A stretch of 64,000 bases of DNA from positions 1 through 64,000 of the forward strand of contig NZ_BMMM01000008.1 of assembly GCF_014645835.1 (NCBI RefSeq). The letters are read 5' to 3'. The position numbers and the translations under genes were made by a program. This DNA comes from Streptomyces albiflavescens. GTDB lineage: Bacteria > Actinomycetota > Actinomycetes > Streptomycetales > Streptomycetaceae. The notes below the pieces were generated by a model, which saw only the letters and a program-made list of their open reading frames with translations, did not search any database and was not told the origin of the DNA. Below, piece after piece: positions 16,394 to 24,435 of this stretch (position 1 is the first letter of the stretch; the number at the start of each line of letters is the position of its first letter).

Positions 16394-16932
16394 GCCCTCA
16401 GCCGCTCGTACGCGGCCAGGCCGTCCGGCACCCAGGTCCACTCACCGAGCCGCCGCTCCACTTCCTCCTCGGACAGGAAGTCGTGCCAGGCGACCTCTTC
16501 GACCTGAGGGTTCACCGCGAGCTCGCAGCGCACCTCGTACACGGCCGACCACCAGCTCTGACCGGCACCGTTGTCGTACAGGAACGTGAAGAGGTGGGCG
16601 GGCCGGGGCAGCCCCGAGACGCCGAGTTCCTCCTCGGCTTCGCGGAGCGCCGCGTCGTCGTAGGACTCACCCGCCCCGACGACTCCGCCGACGAACATGT
16701 CGTAGAGGGAGGGGAAGACCAGCTTCGTAGGCGTCCGGCGATGGACGAAGACGCGGCCCCCGGCATCCCGGGCCTGAATGAACACACACCGGTGGCGCAG
16801 CCCACGCGCATACGCCTCCCCGCGTGGGGACTGACCGATGACCTGGTCCTTCTCGTCGACGATGTCGAGGATCTCGTCGGCGGCACTCGTGCCCCCGGCC
16901 GCGCTCGTGCCCGCATGCCCATCCACGCTCAT
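16375..16932 (-). CDS. Nudix hydrolase (YfcD-like)
   Basis: A 185-residue pyrophosphohydrolase. The full Nudix box is present near residue 85: GVVGAGESYDDAAL then REAEEELGV, matching Gx5Ex7REUxEExGU with all acidic metal ligands. The N-terminal half (DEILDIVDEKDQVIGQSPRGE, and RHRCVFIQARDAGGRVFVHRRT) resembles the YfcD / isopentenyl-diphosphate-isomerase-like branch, whose substrates are poorly defined nucleoside-diphosphate derivatives. ATG 16932 is taken as the start with GGATGGGG upstream; a TTG at 16944 is possible. The stop overlaps the convergent gene by 19 bp. It probably serves housekeeping removal of damaged or surplus nucleotides. Confidence 0.9.
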   Translation of the reverse strand: MSVDGHAGTSAAGGTSAADEILDIVDEKDQVIGQSPRGEAYARGLRHRCVFIQARDAGGRVFVHRRTPTKLVFPSLYDMFVGGVVGAGESYDDAALREAEEELGVSGLPRPAHLFTFLYDNGAGQSWWSAVYEVRCELAVNPQVEEVAWHDFLSEEEVERRLGEWTWVPDGLAAYERLRAYRAKG

Positions 16933-16998
16933 GTCCCCATCCAAGCAGTCCCGAGTCCCGCGCGAGCGGCACCGCCCCGGCCACCCGGACCGGCGCCC

Positions 16999-17892
16999 TC
17001 AATGCCGCTGAAGATCCCGCGAGGGCTCCGCCTCCGCGGTCCCCGCCGGCATCGCCGGATGCAGCCCGAGCAGCACGATCCCCGCCACGATGGACGTGAG
17101 CCCCGCCGCCTGCCAGGCGAGCGCCCCCACATCCGTACGGAGCTGGTCGCCGAGAAAACCCACCCCGCAGACGATCCCGGCCAGCGGCTGGGCCGCGGTG
17201 AGCGCGGGCAGTGACATCCGCAGCGGTGCGGTCTCGAAGGCGCTCTGGACCAGGACCAGGCCCGTCACGCCGAGCACCAGCACCGCGTACGGCTGCCAGC
17301 CGGTGAGCAGCTCGCTCCAGCCGCCGGCACCGAACCGCTGCCCGCTGACCCGGGTGAGCGCGTCCTGGACGCCGTACAGCAGCCCCGCGGCCAGCGAGAG
17401 CAGTACGGGCCCGGAGCTCAGCCGGGACCGCTTCGCGTAGGTGGTGAGCACCAGCGCGAGGCCGACCATGATCCCGATGATCAGCCAGTGCCGAAGGGGG
17501 TCGGTGACGGCGTCGCCGGCCTGCGGCTGACCCGCCACGATGAACGCCGTGACGCCGCCCGCGAGCAGCACGAGCCCGGTCCAGCCCTGTCGCCCCAGCG
17601 CCTGCTTGGTCTGGTGGCGGGAGAGCGCGAGGGCGAAGAGCAGGTTCGTCGCGAGGAGCGGTTCCACCAGGGAGATCTCGCCCTTGCCCAGGGCGATCGC
17701 GCCGAGGACCATGCCGCACACCATGAGCCCGATGCCGCCCAGCCACCGGGGAACCCGGATCAGGTCCAGCAGCAGACGGGGGGAGAGGAAGTCGCTCAGC
17801 GGCGCGTGCGAGGCGGCGTTCTGCTGGAGCACGAAGCCGAAGCCCAGACAGCAGGCCGCGCTCACGGCGAGGATCAGAACGAGAACCGACAC
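16999..17892 (-). CDS. DMT superfamily (EamA/NIPA-like) transporter
   Basis: A 297-residue polytopic membrane protein with about nine to ten hydrophobic helices in two related halves, as in drug/metabolite transporters. It begins with MSVLVLILAVSAACCLGFGF and includes GKGEISLVEPLLATNLLFAL near 69, a motif shared with NIPA-like magnesium transporters and EamA proteins. The C-terminal tail (PAGTAEAEPSRDLQRH) is hydrophilic. The substrate is unknown. It lies 66 bp downstream of the Nudix gene's start on the same strand but transcribes toward it, so the two could share a transcript (DMT first, Nudix second). Confidence 0.85.
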   Translation of the reverse strand: MSVLVLILAVSAACCLGFGFVLQQNAASHAPLSDFLSPRLLLDLIRVPRWLGGIGLMVCGMVLGAIALGKGEISLVEPLLATNLLFALALSRHQTKQALGRQGWTGLVLLAGGVTAFIVAGQPQAGDAVTDPLRHWLIIGIMVGLALVLTTYAKRSRLSSGPVLLSLAAGLLYGVQDALTRVSGQRFGAGGWSELLTGWQPYAVLVLGVTGLVLVQSAFETAPLRMSLPALTAAQPLAGIVCGVGFLGDQLRTDVGALAWQAAGLTSIVAGIVLLGLHPAMPAGTAEAEPSRDLQRH

Positions 17893-18001
17893 GCTGTGTA
17901 CCTCGAGACGTCAGGCGGGCCACGGTTGCGTATCCGCCGACTGTAGTGCCAAGGGCCGGGGCCTGCCCCCAGGAGTACCAGGAACCAGGCAGTTGACTCG
18001 G

Positions 18002-18082
18002 TCACTCTTCTTGCCGAAGGATCTGACCGATCAGTAACAGGATGTGGCCGACCAGCACGGTCAACCACCACCAATGTCTCAT
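18002..18082 (-). CDS. Possible 26-residue Trp-rich membrane peptide
   Basis: A short ORF encodes MRHWWWLTVLVGHILLLIGQ followed by ILRQEE: a basic, Trp-rich start, one hydrophobic segment long enough to span the membrane, and a charged tail. No convincing ribosome site precedes the ATG. It lies in the 309-bp gap between the divergent DMT transporter and flavin dehydrogenase genes. The amphipathic order is unusual for chance, but the evidence is compositional only. Confidence 0.3.
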   Translation of the reverse strand: MRHWWWLTVLVGHILLLIGQILRQEE

Positions 18083-18169
18083 CAACCAGCGACGCTGCCG
18101 ATCGGTCGTGACAAACCTCATGACCACCCTTGCGGGGAACTTATGAGGGTCTCTCATGACGACACCGAT

Positions 18170-18181
18170 CCGACCAGTCGG
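18170..18181. promoter_or_regulatory. TetR-type operator, site C
   Basis: CCGAC-CA-GTCGG followed by AATG, 21 bp upstream of the flavin dehydrogenase start. It is identical to site B over the 12-bp dyad. This places the flavin dehydrogenase, 5 kb away, in the same putative regulon as the acyl-CoA genes. Confidence 0.65.
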
Positions 18182-18201
18182 AATGCCGAGAGGACGGGCC
18201 C

Positions 18202-19857
18202 ATGGCCTACGACGCAGATGTGATCGTGATCGGAGCGGGCCTCGCGGGGCTCGCGGCGACCGCGGAGCTCGTCGACGCGGGCCGCAAGGTGATCCTCCTC
18301 GACCAGGAGCCGGAGCAGTCGATCGGCGGCCAGGCGCACTGGTCCTTCGGCGGGCTCTTCTTCGTCGACTCGCCCGAGCAGCGCCGACTGCGGATCAAGG
18401 ACAGCCACGCGCTCGCCCTCCAGGACTGGATGGGCACCGCCGCCTTCGACCGGCCCGAGGACCACTGGCCGCGCCAGTGGGCCGAGGCGTACGTCGACTT
18501 CGCGGCCGGTGAGAAGCGTTCCTGGCTGCACCGGCAGGGCGTGCGCTTCTTCCCGGTGGTGGGCTGGGCCGAGCGCGGCGGCTACGACGCCAACGGGCAC
18601 GGGAACTCGGTGCCGCGCTTCCACATCACGTGGGGGACCGGGCCGGGCCTGGTCGCGCCGTTCGAGCGGCGGGTGCGGGCCGGCGTCGCCCGCGGCCTCG
18701 TGCAGCTGAAGTTCCGCCACCGCGTCACCGGCCTCTCGCGCAGCGCGGGATCCGTCGACACGGTCACCGGCGAGATCCTGGAGCCGTCCGGTATCGAGCG
18801 CGGTCGGGCCAGCAGCCGCGCGGTCACCGGTGCCTTCGAGCTCAAGGCCCAGGCGGTGATCGTCACTTCGGGCGGCATCGGCGGCAACCACGACCTCGTA
18901 CGCGCCAACTGGCCGGAGCGGCTGGGCACTCCGCCGGAGCGGATGATCTCCGGCGTCCCCGCGCATGTCGACGGCAGGATGCTCGGGATCGCCGAGGAGG
19001 CGGGCGCCCACCTCATCAACCGCGACCGCATGTGGCACTACACCGAGGGCATCCAGAACTGGAACCCCATCTGGGCCAACCACGGCATCCGCATCCTCCC
19101 CGGTCCGTCCTCCCTCTGGCTCGACGCGCGTGGCAACCGGCTGCCGGTGCCGCTGTTCCCCGGCTTCGACACGCTCGGCACGCTCGAACACATCATGGGG
19201 ACCGGGTACGACTACACCTGGTTCGTGCTCGACCAGAAGATCATCGGCAAGGAGTTCGCGCTCTCCGGCTCGGAGCAGAATCCCGACCTCACGGGGAAGT
19301 CCGTCAAGGACGTCATCGGGCGGGCACGCGCCGATGTGCCGGGGCCGGTCAGGGCGTTCATGGACAACGGCGTGGACTTCGTCGTCGAGAAGGACCTCGG
19401 CGCGCTCGTCCGCGGGATGAACGCGCTCACCAAGGAGCCGCTCATCGAGGAGGCGGAGCTGCGCCGGGTGATCGTCGCGCGCGACCGGGAGATCGCCAAC
19501 CCGTTCACCAAGGACCTTCAGGTGACGGCGATTCACGGGGCCCGCAAGTTCCTCGGCGACAAGCTGATCCGCACCGCGTCCCCGCACCGCATCCTCGACC
19601 CCAAGGCGGGCCCGCTGATCGCCGTCCGCCTCAACATCCTCACCCGCAAGACCCTCGGCGGGCTGGAAACCGACCTCTCCTCGCGTGTGCTGACCGAGGG
19701 CGGCGATCCGCTGGAGGGCGTGTACGCCGCCGGAGAGGCCGCCGGGTTCGGCGGCGGCGGGGTGCACGGCTACCGGTCCCTCGAAGGTACGTTCCTGGGC
19801 GGCTGCCTGTTCTCCGGGCGTACGGCGGGACGGGCGGCGGCCAGGACGGTGGGCTGA
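18202..19857 (+). CDS. FAD-binding dehydrogenase (KstD / fumarate reductase-like flavoprotein)
   Basis: A 551-residue flavoprotein of the succinate dehydrogenase/fumarate reductase and 3-ketosteroid dehydrogenase superfamily. The dinucleotide-binding motif DVIVIGAGLAGLAATAELVDAG starts near residue 6, followed by DQEPEQSIGGQAHWSFGG with the usual Gly-rich FAD contact. The substrate-domain stretch ARKFLGDKLIRTASPHRILD near 455 and the C-terminal AGEAAGFGGGGVHGYRSLEGTFLGG complete the flavin site. GAGAGGA precedes the ATG. Its operator matches those of the acyl-CoA gene blocks, suggesting a role in the same lipid, steroid-like or branched-acid catabolism, but the substrate is not evident. It is monocistronic. 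Confidence 0.88.
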   Translation: MAYDADVIVIGAGLAGLAATAELVDAGRKVILLDQEPEQSIGGQAHWSFGGLFFVDSPEQRRLRIKDSHALALQDWMGTAAFDRPEDHWPRQWAEAYVDFAAGEKRSWLHRQGVRFFPVVGWAERGGYDANGHGNSVPRFHITWGTGPGLVAPFERRVRAGVARGLVQLKFRHRVTGLSRSAGSVDTVTGEILEPSGIERGRASSRAVTGAFELKAQAVIVTSGGIGGNHDLVRANWPERLGTPPERMISGVPAHVDGRMLGIAEEAGAHLINRDRMWHYTEGIQNWNPIWANHGIRILPGPSSLWLDARGNRLPVPLFPGFDTLGTLEHIMGTGYDYTWFVLDQKIIGKEFALSGSEQNPDLTGKSVKDVIGRARADVPGPVRAFMDNGVDFVVEKDLGALVRGMNALTKEPLIEEAELRRVIVARDREIANPFTKDLQVTAIHGARKFLGDKLIRTASPHRILDPKAGPLIAVRLNILTRKTLGGLETDLSSRVLTEGGDPLEGVYAAGEAAGFGGGGVHGYRSLEGTFLGGCLFSGRTAGRAAARTVG

Positions 19858-20031
19858 GCCCAGGCGTCGCGCATCCTCTTCGGCGTGGCGGGTCGCGGGT
19901 TCAACTCCGCGAGCGGTGAGGGAAGTTGACACGTGTAGCGAATCGGTCGGCCCTTGACTTGAACCCTTGGCTGCGGGTTTGCTGTGCGTGATCAACTCCT
20001 GACGAGCCGCGCCTGTGAGGAAGCCCCCGCG

Positions 20032-20982
20032 GTGTCACCACCCCCGCCTCCCCTCGGCCGCGGTCGCAAGCGCGCGGCTCAGGCATTCGACGCCGCGCTC
20101 GACGACGCCGAACTCCTCGCCGCGCGTGCCTCGTTCAACCAGGGGCGATGGACCGCGGTCCGCGCACTGCTCGCCGCGACCGGCGACGACTGGGACCGGC
20201 GTGGCCATCGCGTCAGCGTCCTCGCGCAGGAGTCCGCCGCGCTCGCCTGGGCCCGCGACTGGCAGCTGGCCGAACCGGAGTCCGCCGACGCCGCCGTACT
20301 CCTCGGCTGCGCCGCCGTCCAGCGCGCACTGAAGGGCAAGGAGCGCCCGGAGCGCGCCCGCGAGGCCTGCCATGTCGCCGCGGCACTCGCGCCCGCCGAT
20401 CCCACCCCCTGGCTCGGCCTGCTCGTCCTGGAGCGCTCCCTGGGCACGGAGGACGACGTGGTCCAGCTCTTCGACGAGGTGCGCCACCGCTACCCCGATC
20501 ACCACCACGCCCACCACCTGATGGTCGCCCGGCTCGCCGAACGTCGCGCCGAAGCGGGGCAGGATCCGCTGCACGAGGTGTACGACTTCGCCAACTGGGC
20601 CGCCGAACAGGCCCCCGCCGACTCGCCGCTCGCCATCCTCCCGGTCGTCGCACACGCCGAGCGCTACCGAGTGCTGGCCACCGCCGGCAGTGAGCCCGCC
20701 GACCCGGTCGCCTCCGGGCACTGGGTCGGCCGTCGGGCCCGCCTGGTGATGAAGGCCGCCTTCGACTGGTGGCTGGAGTGGGAGCGCGACGACCATCCGC
20801 GCCGCTGCGTCGACCTCAACTTCCTCGCCCACGCCAAGTACTGCGAGGGCCGGGGCGCCGAGGCGGCCGCCCTGTTCCACCGCATCGGAGAGCACGCCAC
20901 CCCGGCGCCGTGGTCGTACCCGGACCGCGACCCGTACCAAGCCTTCCGCGCCGCACGCGACAGCGCGCTCGGCACGGTGTGA
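20032..20982 (+). CDS. Hypothetical TPR-like helical protein
   Basis: A 316-residue soluble protein made mostly of Ala/Leu/Glu/Arg helices in a solenoid-like pattern (ASFNQGRWTAVRALLAATG, AREACHVAAALAPADPTPWLGLLVLERSLG, EGRGAEAAALFHRIGEHATP). The helix spacing resembles degenerate tetratricopeptide repeats. A His-rich patch, RYPDHHHAHHL, occurs near 160 and a Trp cluster, AFDWWLEWERDDHP, near 245. GTG 20032 with GAGGAAG upstream is preferred over GTG 19984. A possible -35 TTGACT occurs at 19954. Proteins of this kind are common in Streptomyces and unnamed. It lies 72 bp upstream of the permease gene, so co-transcription is possible. Confidence 0.75.
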   Translation: MSPPPPPLGRGRKRAAQAFDAALDDAELLAARASFNQGRWTAVRALLAATGDDWDRRGHRVSVLAQESAALAWARDWQLAEPESADAAVLLGCAAVQRALKGKERPERAREACHVAAALAPADPTPWLGLLVLERSLGTEDDVVQLFDEVRHRYPDHHHAHHLMVARLAERRAEAGQDPLHEVYDFANWAAEQAPADSPLAILPVVAHAERYRVLATAGSEPADPVASGHWVGRRARLVMKAAFDWWLEWERDDHPRRCVDLNFLAHAKYCEGRGAEAAALFHRIGEHATPAPWSYPDRDPYQAFRAARDSALGTV

Positions 20983-21054
20983 ACGACCACGCGCGACCAA
21001 TCCAGACCCCCCCGACCACACCGAGATCCGAACATCCGAAAGGACAACCCCGCG

Positions 21055-22620
21055 ATGACGACGGGCAGTTCGAGCACATCGAGTACGTCGAACACGGGCA
21101 GACCGGCCACCGACGGCGGCGGCATCAGCACCTTCAAGGGACAGGAGCGCGCCCTGCGCGCCGACCGGCTGGGCACGGGCGGTCTGCTGCTGTCCGTCCT
21201 CGCGGCGACCGCCCCGCTCATGGTGGTCGCGGGTGTCATGCCCACCACATTCGCGGTGATGGGCACCGTCGGACAGCCGCTGCTCTTCGTCATCCTCGGC
21301 GTCGTCCTCGTGCTCTTCAGCGTCGGGTACGCCGAGATGAGCCGGCACGTCCACAACGCGGGCGCCTTCTACGCGTACATCTCACGCGGCCTCGGGGGCA
21401 CCGCCGGAGCGGGAGCGGCGCTGGTCGCCCTCGTCGCGTACAACTCCCTCCAGGTCGGCATCTACGGCATCTTCGGCTTTGAGGTGTCCGGGCTGTTCTC
21501 CACCTACCTGGACCTCGAAATCGCCTGGTGGATACCGGCGTTGGTGGCCGTGCTCGTCGTCGGCGCGCTCGGCTGGCTGAAGATCGACGTCAACGCGCGC
21601 GTGCTGGGCGTCCTGCTGGTCATCGAGGTGGCCCTCGTCGTCATCTTCGACATCGCCGCGGTCGCCGACCCGGCGAAGCAGGGCCTGTCGCTGCACGCCT
21701 TCAACCCGGACACCCTCACGGGAGCCGGCGTCGGCACCGCGCTCTGCTTCTGCATCGCCGCCTTCCTCGGCTTCGAACAGGCCCCCGTGTACGCCGAGGA
21801 GACCAGCCGGCCGCACATCCTCGTGCCGCGGGTGATGTTCCTCGCCGTCGCCGGTGTCGCCGTCTTCTTCGCGCTCAGCTGCTGGGCGCTCACCGTGGCC
21901 ACCGGACCCTCGGGGATCGTCGGCGCCTCCCAGAAGCAGAGCGCGGGCCTGCTCTTCTTCCTCACCGAGTCACGGCTCGGCGGCACCTTCACGGACGTCC
22001 TGCACGTCCTGTTCGTGACCGGCATGTTCGCGGCGATGCTCAGTTTCCACAACGTCGTCGCGCGGTACGCCTTCGCCATGGGCCGCGAAGGACTGCTGCC
22101 CGCTGCCTTCGGGCGGACGACCGGCACCAGTGGCGCCCCCGGCACCGGCTCGCTGCTGCAGACCGCCGTGTCCCTGGTGTTCGTGATCGCCTTCGCGGTC
22201 GCCGACGACAAGCCGACCGGCGACCCGACCGCACCCGTGCTGCACCTGTTCACCTGGGGCGGCAACATCGGAGCGCTCGGTGTCATCGTGCTGATGGCGG
22301 CCGCCTCGCTCTCCGTCATCGTCTTCTTCGCCCGCCGGGGGGCCGCGCGGGCCCAGGCCTGGCGCCTTGTCACGTCCGCCGTCGCGGGCGTCGCGCTGCT
22401 CGTCATCGCGGTCTACACGGTCAAGGACTTCGACGTCCTCGTCGGCGCGGGCCCCGACTCGTCGCTGAGCTGGCTGCTGCCCGCCATCATCGGGGCCGCC
22501 CTGGTCATCGGCGTGATCCAGGGCCTGGTGCTGCGCGCCCGCAAGCCCGCGGCACACGCCCGGATCGGGCTCGGCAACGAGGCTTTCCAGCTGGACAAGG
22601 CGGCCCAGTCGGCCTCCTGA
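21055..22620 (+). CDS. APC family amino acid permease
   Basis: A 521-residue secondary transporter with a Ser/Thr-rich cytoplasmic N terminus (MTTGSSSTSSTSNTGRPATD) and about twelve transmembrane helices. The first, LLLSVLAATAPLMVVAGVMP, carries the unwound-helix character typical of the APC fold. The consensus FLGFEQAPVYAEETSRP near residue 240 and NVVARYAFAMGREGLLPAAF near 330 are family hallmarks. It imports an unspecified amino acid or amine with protons. AAAGGAC precedes the ATG. No catabolic partner adjoins it, so the substrate remains open. Confidence 0.9.
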   Translation: MTTGSSSTSSTSNTGRPATDGGGISTFKGQERALRADRLGTGGLLLSVLAATAPLMVVAGVMPTTFAVMGTVGQPLLFVILGVVLVLFSVGYAEMSRHVHNAGAFYAYISRGLGGTAGAGAALVALVAYNSLQVGIYGIFGFEVSGLFSTYLDLEIAWWIPALVAVLVVGALGWLKIDVNARVLGVLLVIEVALVVIFDIAAVADPAKQGLSLHAFNPDTLTGAGVGTALCFCIAAFLGFEQAPVYAEETSRPHILVPRVMFLAVAGVAVFFALSCWALTVATGPSGIVGASQKQSAGLLFFLTESRLGGTFTDVLHVLFVTGMFAAMLSFHNVVARYAFAMGREGLLPAAFGRTTGTSGAPGTGSLLQTAVSLVFVIAFAVADDKPTGDPTAPVLHLFTWGGNIGALGVIVLMAAASLSVIVFFARRGAARAQAWRLVTSAVAGVALLVIAVYTVKDFDVLVGAGPDSSLSWLLPAIIGAALVIGVIQGLVLRARKPAAHARIGLGNEAFQLDKAAQSAS

Positions 22621-22683
22621 AGCGGCCGGACCGGAGCACGCTTGCCCAACGGCACGTAAGAAGTGATTACGGAACACTGACGG

Positions 22684-22721
22684 GCACCCGCCGCCGCTGG
22701 CCTTTTGGGGGTCGCGGGTGC
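22684..22721. terminator. Hairpin between permease and molybdopterin genes
   Basis: gcacccgc (22684-22691) pairs with gcgggtgc (22714-22721), enclosing a ccttttggggg loop. It lies 64 bp after the permease stop and just before the next start, so it could terminate the permease transcript or structure the next gene's leader. Confidence 0.4.
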
Positions 22722-22733
22722 TCGAATCAGTGT

Positions 22734-23594
22734 GTGAACCCTGAACAGCCCGAGGAGCGCGAACCGGAGCGATCCGACGAGCGCGCCCGGGAGCGACCCG
22801 CAGAGCGAAGCCCCGAGCGATCGGAGGAGCGAACTCCGAAGGACCGGAGTCCGCAGCGGCCCGAGGACCGGAGTCCGCAGCGGCCCGAGGAGCGTGGAGC
22901 CCCGATCGGCCGACGGGTGCTGCTCGGCACGCTCGGACTCGGCGCGCTCGGCGTGATCGCCGCGCCCCCGCTCCAGCGCGGCCTCGAATCCTTCCTCGCC
23001 GGCGCCTCCGAGAAGGACCCCACGGGCCTCACCGGTCTGCTGCCCAACGGCGGCGGCTTCCGCTACTACTCGGTGGCGTCCTCGGTCCCGCACAAGAACG
23101 AGACGAACTACCGCCTCACCATCGACGGCCTGGTCGACCACCCCAGGTCCTACACCCTCGCCGAGCTGCGAGCCCTGCCCCAGACCCGCCTTGTGCACGA
23201 CGTCCAGTGCGTCACGGGCTGGCGAGTGCCGGGCACACCCTTCGAAGGCGTGCGCCTGTCCCGGTTGCTGGACGCCGCGGGAGTGCGCTCCTCGGCCGGG
23301 GCGATCCGGTTCACCTGCTTCGACGGGACGTACACGGAGAGCCTCACGCTGCGGCAGGCCCGCCGCGCCGACGTCCTGGTGGCCCTGCGCATGCAGGACA
23401 AGCCCCTCGGCCACAACCACGGCGGCCCAGTCCGCCTCTATGTAGCCCCCATGTACTTCTACAAGTCCGCCAAGTGGCTCTCCGGCATCACCGTCACCGA
23501 GGACGTCCGTCCCGGGTACTGGGAGGACCGGGGCTATGACGTGGACGCGTGGGTCGGCCGCTCGAACGGACGCGACGATGCACCCACGAGTTGA
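22734..23594 (+). CDS. Molybdopterin-dependent oxidoreductase (sulfite oxidase/MsrP fold), exported
   Basis: A 286-residue enzyme starting at GTG 22734. The first 57 residues are an unusual Arg/Glu/Pro/Ser polyampholyte (blocks such as RSPERSEER and DRSPQRPE), partly built from a 24-bp DNA tandem duplication at 22842-22889. Next comes a Tat-like signal, GRRVLLGTLGLGALGVIAAP. The molybdopterin domain follows, with the Mo-ligating Cys in HDVQCVTGWRVPGTPFEGV near 163 and the ligand loop GHNHGGPVRLYVAPMYFYKS near 225. The gene overlaps the cytochrome b gene by 17 bp. As in MsrPQ/YedYZ systems, the membrane subunit probably supplies electrons, the enzyme acting outside the membrane. The substrate is not determinable. 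Confidence 0.85.
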   Translation: MNPEQPEEREPERSDERARERPAERSPERSEERTPKDRSPQRPEDRSPQRPEERGAPIGRRVLLGTLGLGALGVIAAPPLQRGLESFLAGASEKDPTGLTGLLPNGGGFRYYSVASSVPHKNETNYRLTIDGLVDHPRSYTLAELRALPQTRLVHDVQCVTGWRVPGTPFEGVRLSRLLDAAGVRSSAGAIRFTCFDGTYTESLTLRQARRADVLVALRMQDKPLGHNHGGPVRLYVAPMYFYKSAKWLSGITVTEDVRPGYWEDRGYDVDAWVGRSNGRDDAPTS

Positions 23595-24213
23595 CGACAC
23601 CCAGGCCGTGTCTCCGCGCTCCGCCCGCGTGCGCCGCTTCAGCCGCGCCGAGCACTGGGTCCACCGCGTGACCGCCCTGCTGATGGGCGTGTGCGTGGCC
23701 ACCGCGGCCTGCCTCTACATCCCCCAGCTCGCCGAACTCGTCGGCCGCCGCGAACTCGTGGTCAGGATCCACGAAGTGGCGGGCGTGATGCTCCCGGTGC
23801 CCGTCCTGGCCGGCCTGGCCTCCCGGGCCTTCCGCGCGGACCTGGGCTTCCTGAACCGCTTCGGGCCGCACGACCGGGTGTGGCTGCGCGCGGCGCTGCG
23901 TCGCGACAAGAGCCCGGAGTCCCGCCCGGCGGGCAAGTTCAACGCCGGGCAGAAGATCTACGCGGCCTGGATCGCCGGGGCCTCGCTGGTGATGCTGGGC
24001 ACGGGCCTGCTGATGTGGTTCACCCATCTCACGCCTCTGATGTGGCGCACCAGCGCGACCTTCGTGCACGACTGGCTGGCTCTGACGATCGGCATCGTCC
24101 TCGCGGGCCACATCGGGATGGCGCTGGGCGATCCGGAGGCCCGGGAGGGGCTGCGGACGGGGTCCGTGAGCCGGCAGTGGGCCGAGAGCGAGCATCCGCT
24201 CTGGCGGCCCTGA
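23578..24213 (+). CDS. Cytochrome b/b6-type membrane subunit
   Basis: A 211-residue membrane protein with four hydrophobic helices: ALLMGVCVATAACLYIP (about 33-49), EVAGVMLPVPVLAGLA (about 65-80), IYAAWIAGASLVMLGTGLLMWF (about 125-146) and ALTIGIVLAGHIGMALG (about 168-184). Candidate haem ligands are His in AEHWVHRV, RIHEVAG, TFVHDW and AGHIGM, the pattern of di-haem cytochrome b561/formate-dehydrogenase gamma subunits. Its start is inside the molybdopterin oxidoreductase gene (17-bp overlap), so the two are co-translated and most likely form a quinol-linked redox complex at the membrane. About 220 bp of featureless convergent spacer follow. Confidence 0.87.
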   Translation: MHPRVDDTQAVSPRSARVRRFSRAEHWVHRVTALLMGVCVATAACLYIPQLAELVGRRELVVRIHEVAGVMLPVPVLAGLASRAFRADLGFLNRFGPHDRVWLRAALRRDKSPESRPAGKFNAGQKIYAAWIAGASLVMLGTGLLMWFTHLTPLMWRTSATFVHDWLALTIGIVLAGHIGMALGDPEAREGLRTGSVSRQWAESEHPLWRP

Positions 24214-24435
24214 GTACGGTTCGTCTGTGCACCGGGAGGGTCAGGGGCCGGACACAGCGCCTGTCGGCACTCCTGGGTGCGGTGGCCTGGGCGCGGGCCG
24301 CTGTCGTACGCATACGCCGCAGCCGGGTGCGGCCGCCCACGGAGTCGCCGAGGGCGAGCCGCGGCCGGGGGACGGGCCCCGAGCCGTCCAGGGCTGGGTC
24401 GCCGAGGACGCGAGATCAGGCGCACGGAGGTGCGC

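Noticed and set aside
18024..18037. TGACCGATCAGTAA, reverse complement close to the dyad at 42990
   Set aside because: It matches 13 of 14 bases but lies within a possible small ORF, is far from a start codon and has asymmetric ends. Treated as coincidence.
19896..19915. tRNA T-arm-like cgcgggttcaactccgcg
   Set aside because: The stem-loop fits a T arm, but no acceptor, anticodon or D arm could be folded around it.
22413..23702. 429-codon frame antisense to the molybdopterin oxidoreductase
   Set aside because: Shadow of the sense gene; no recognisable domain.
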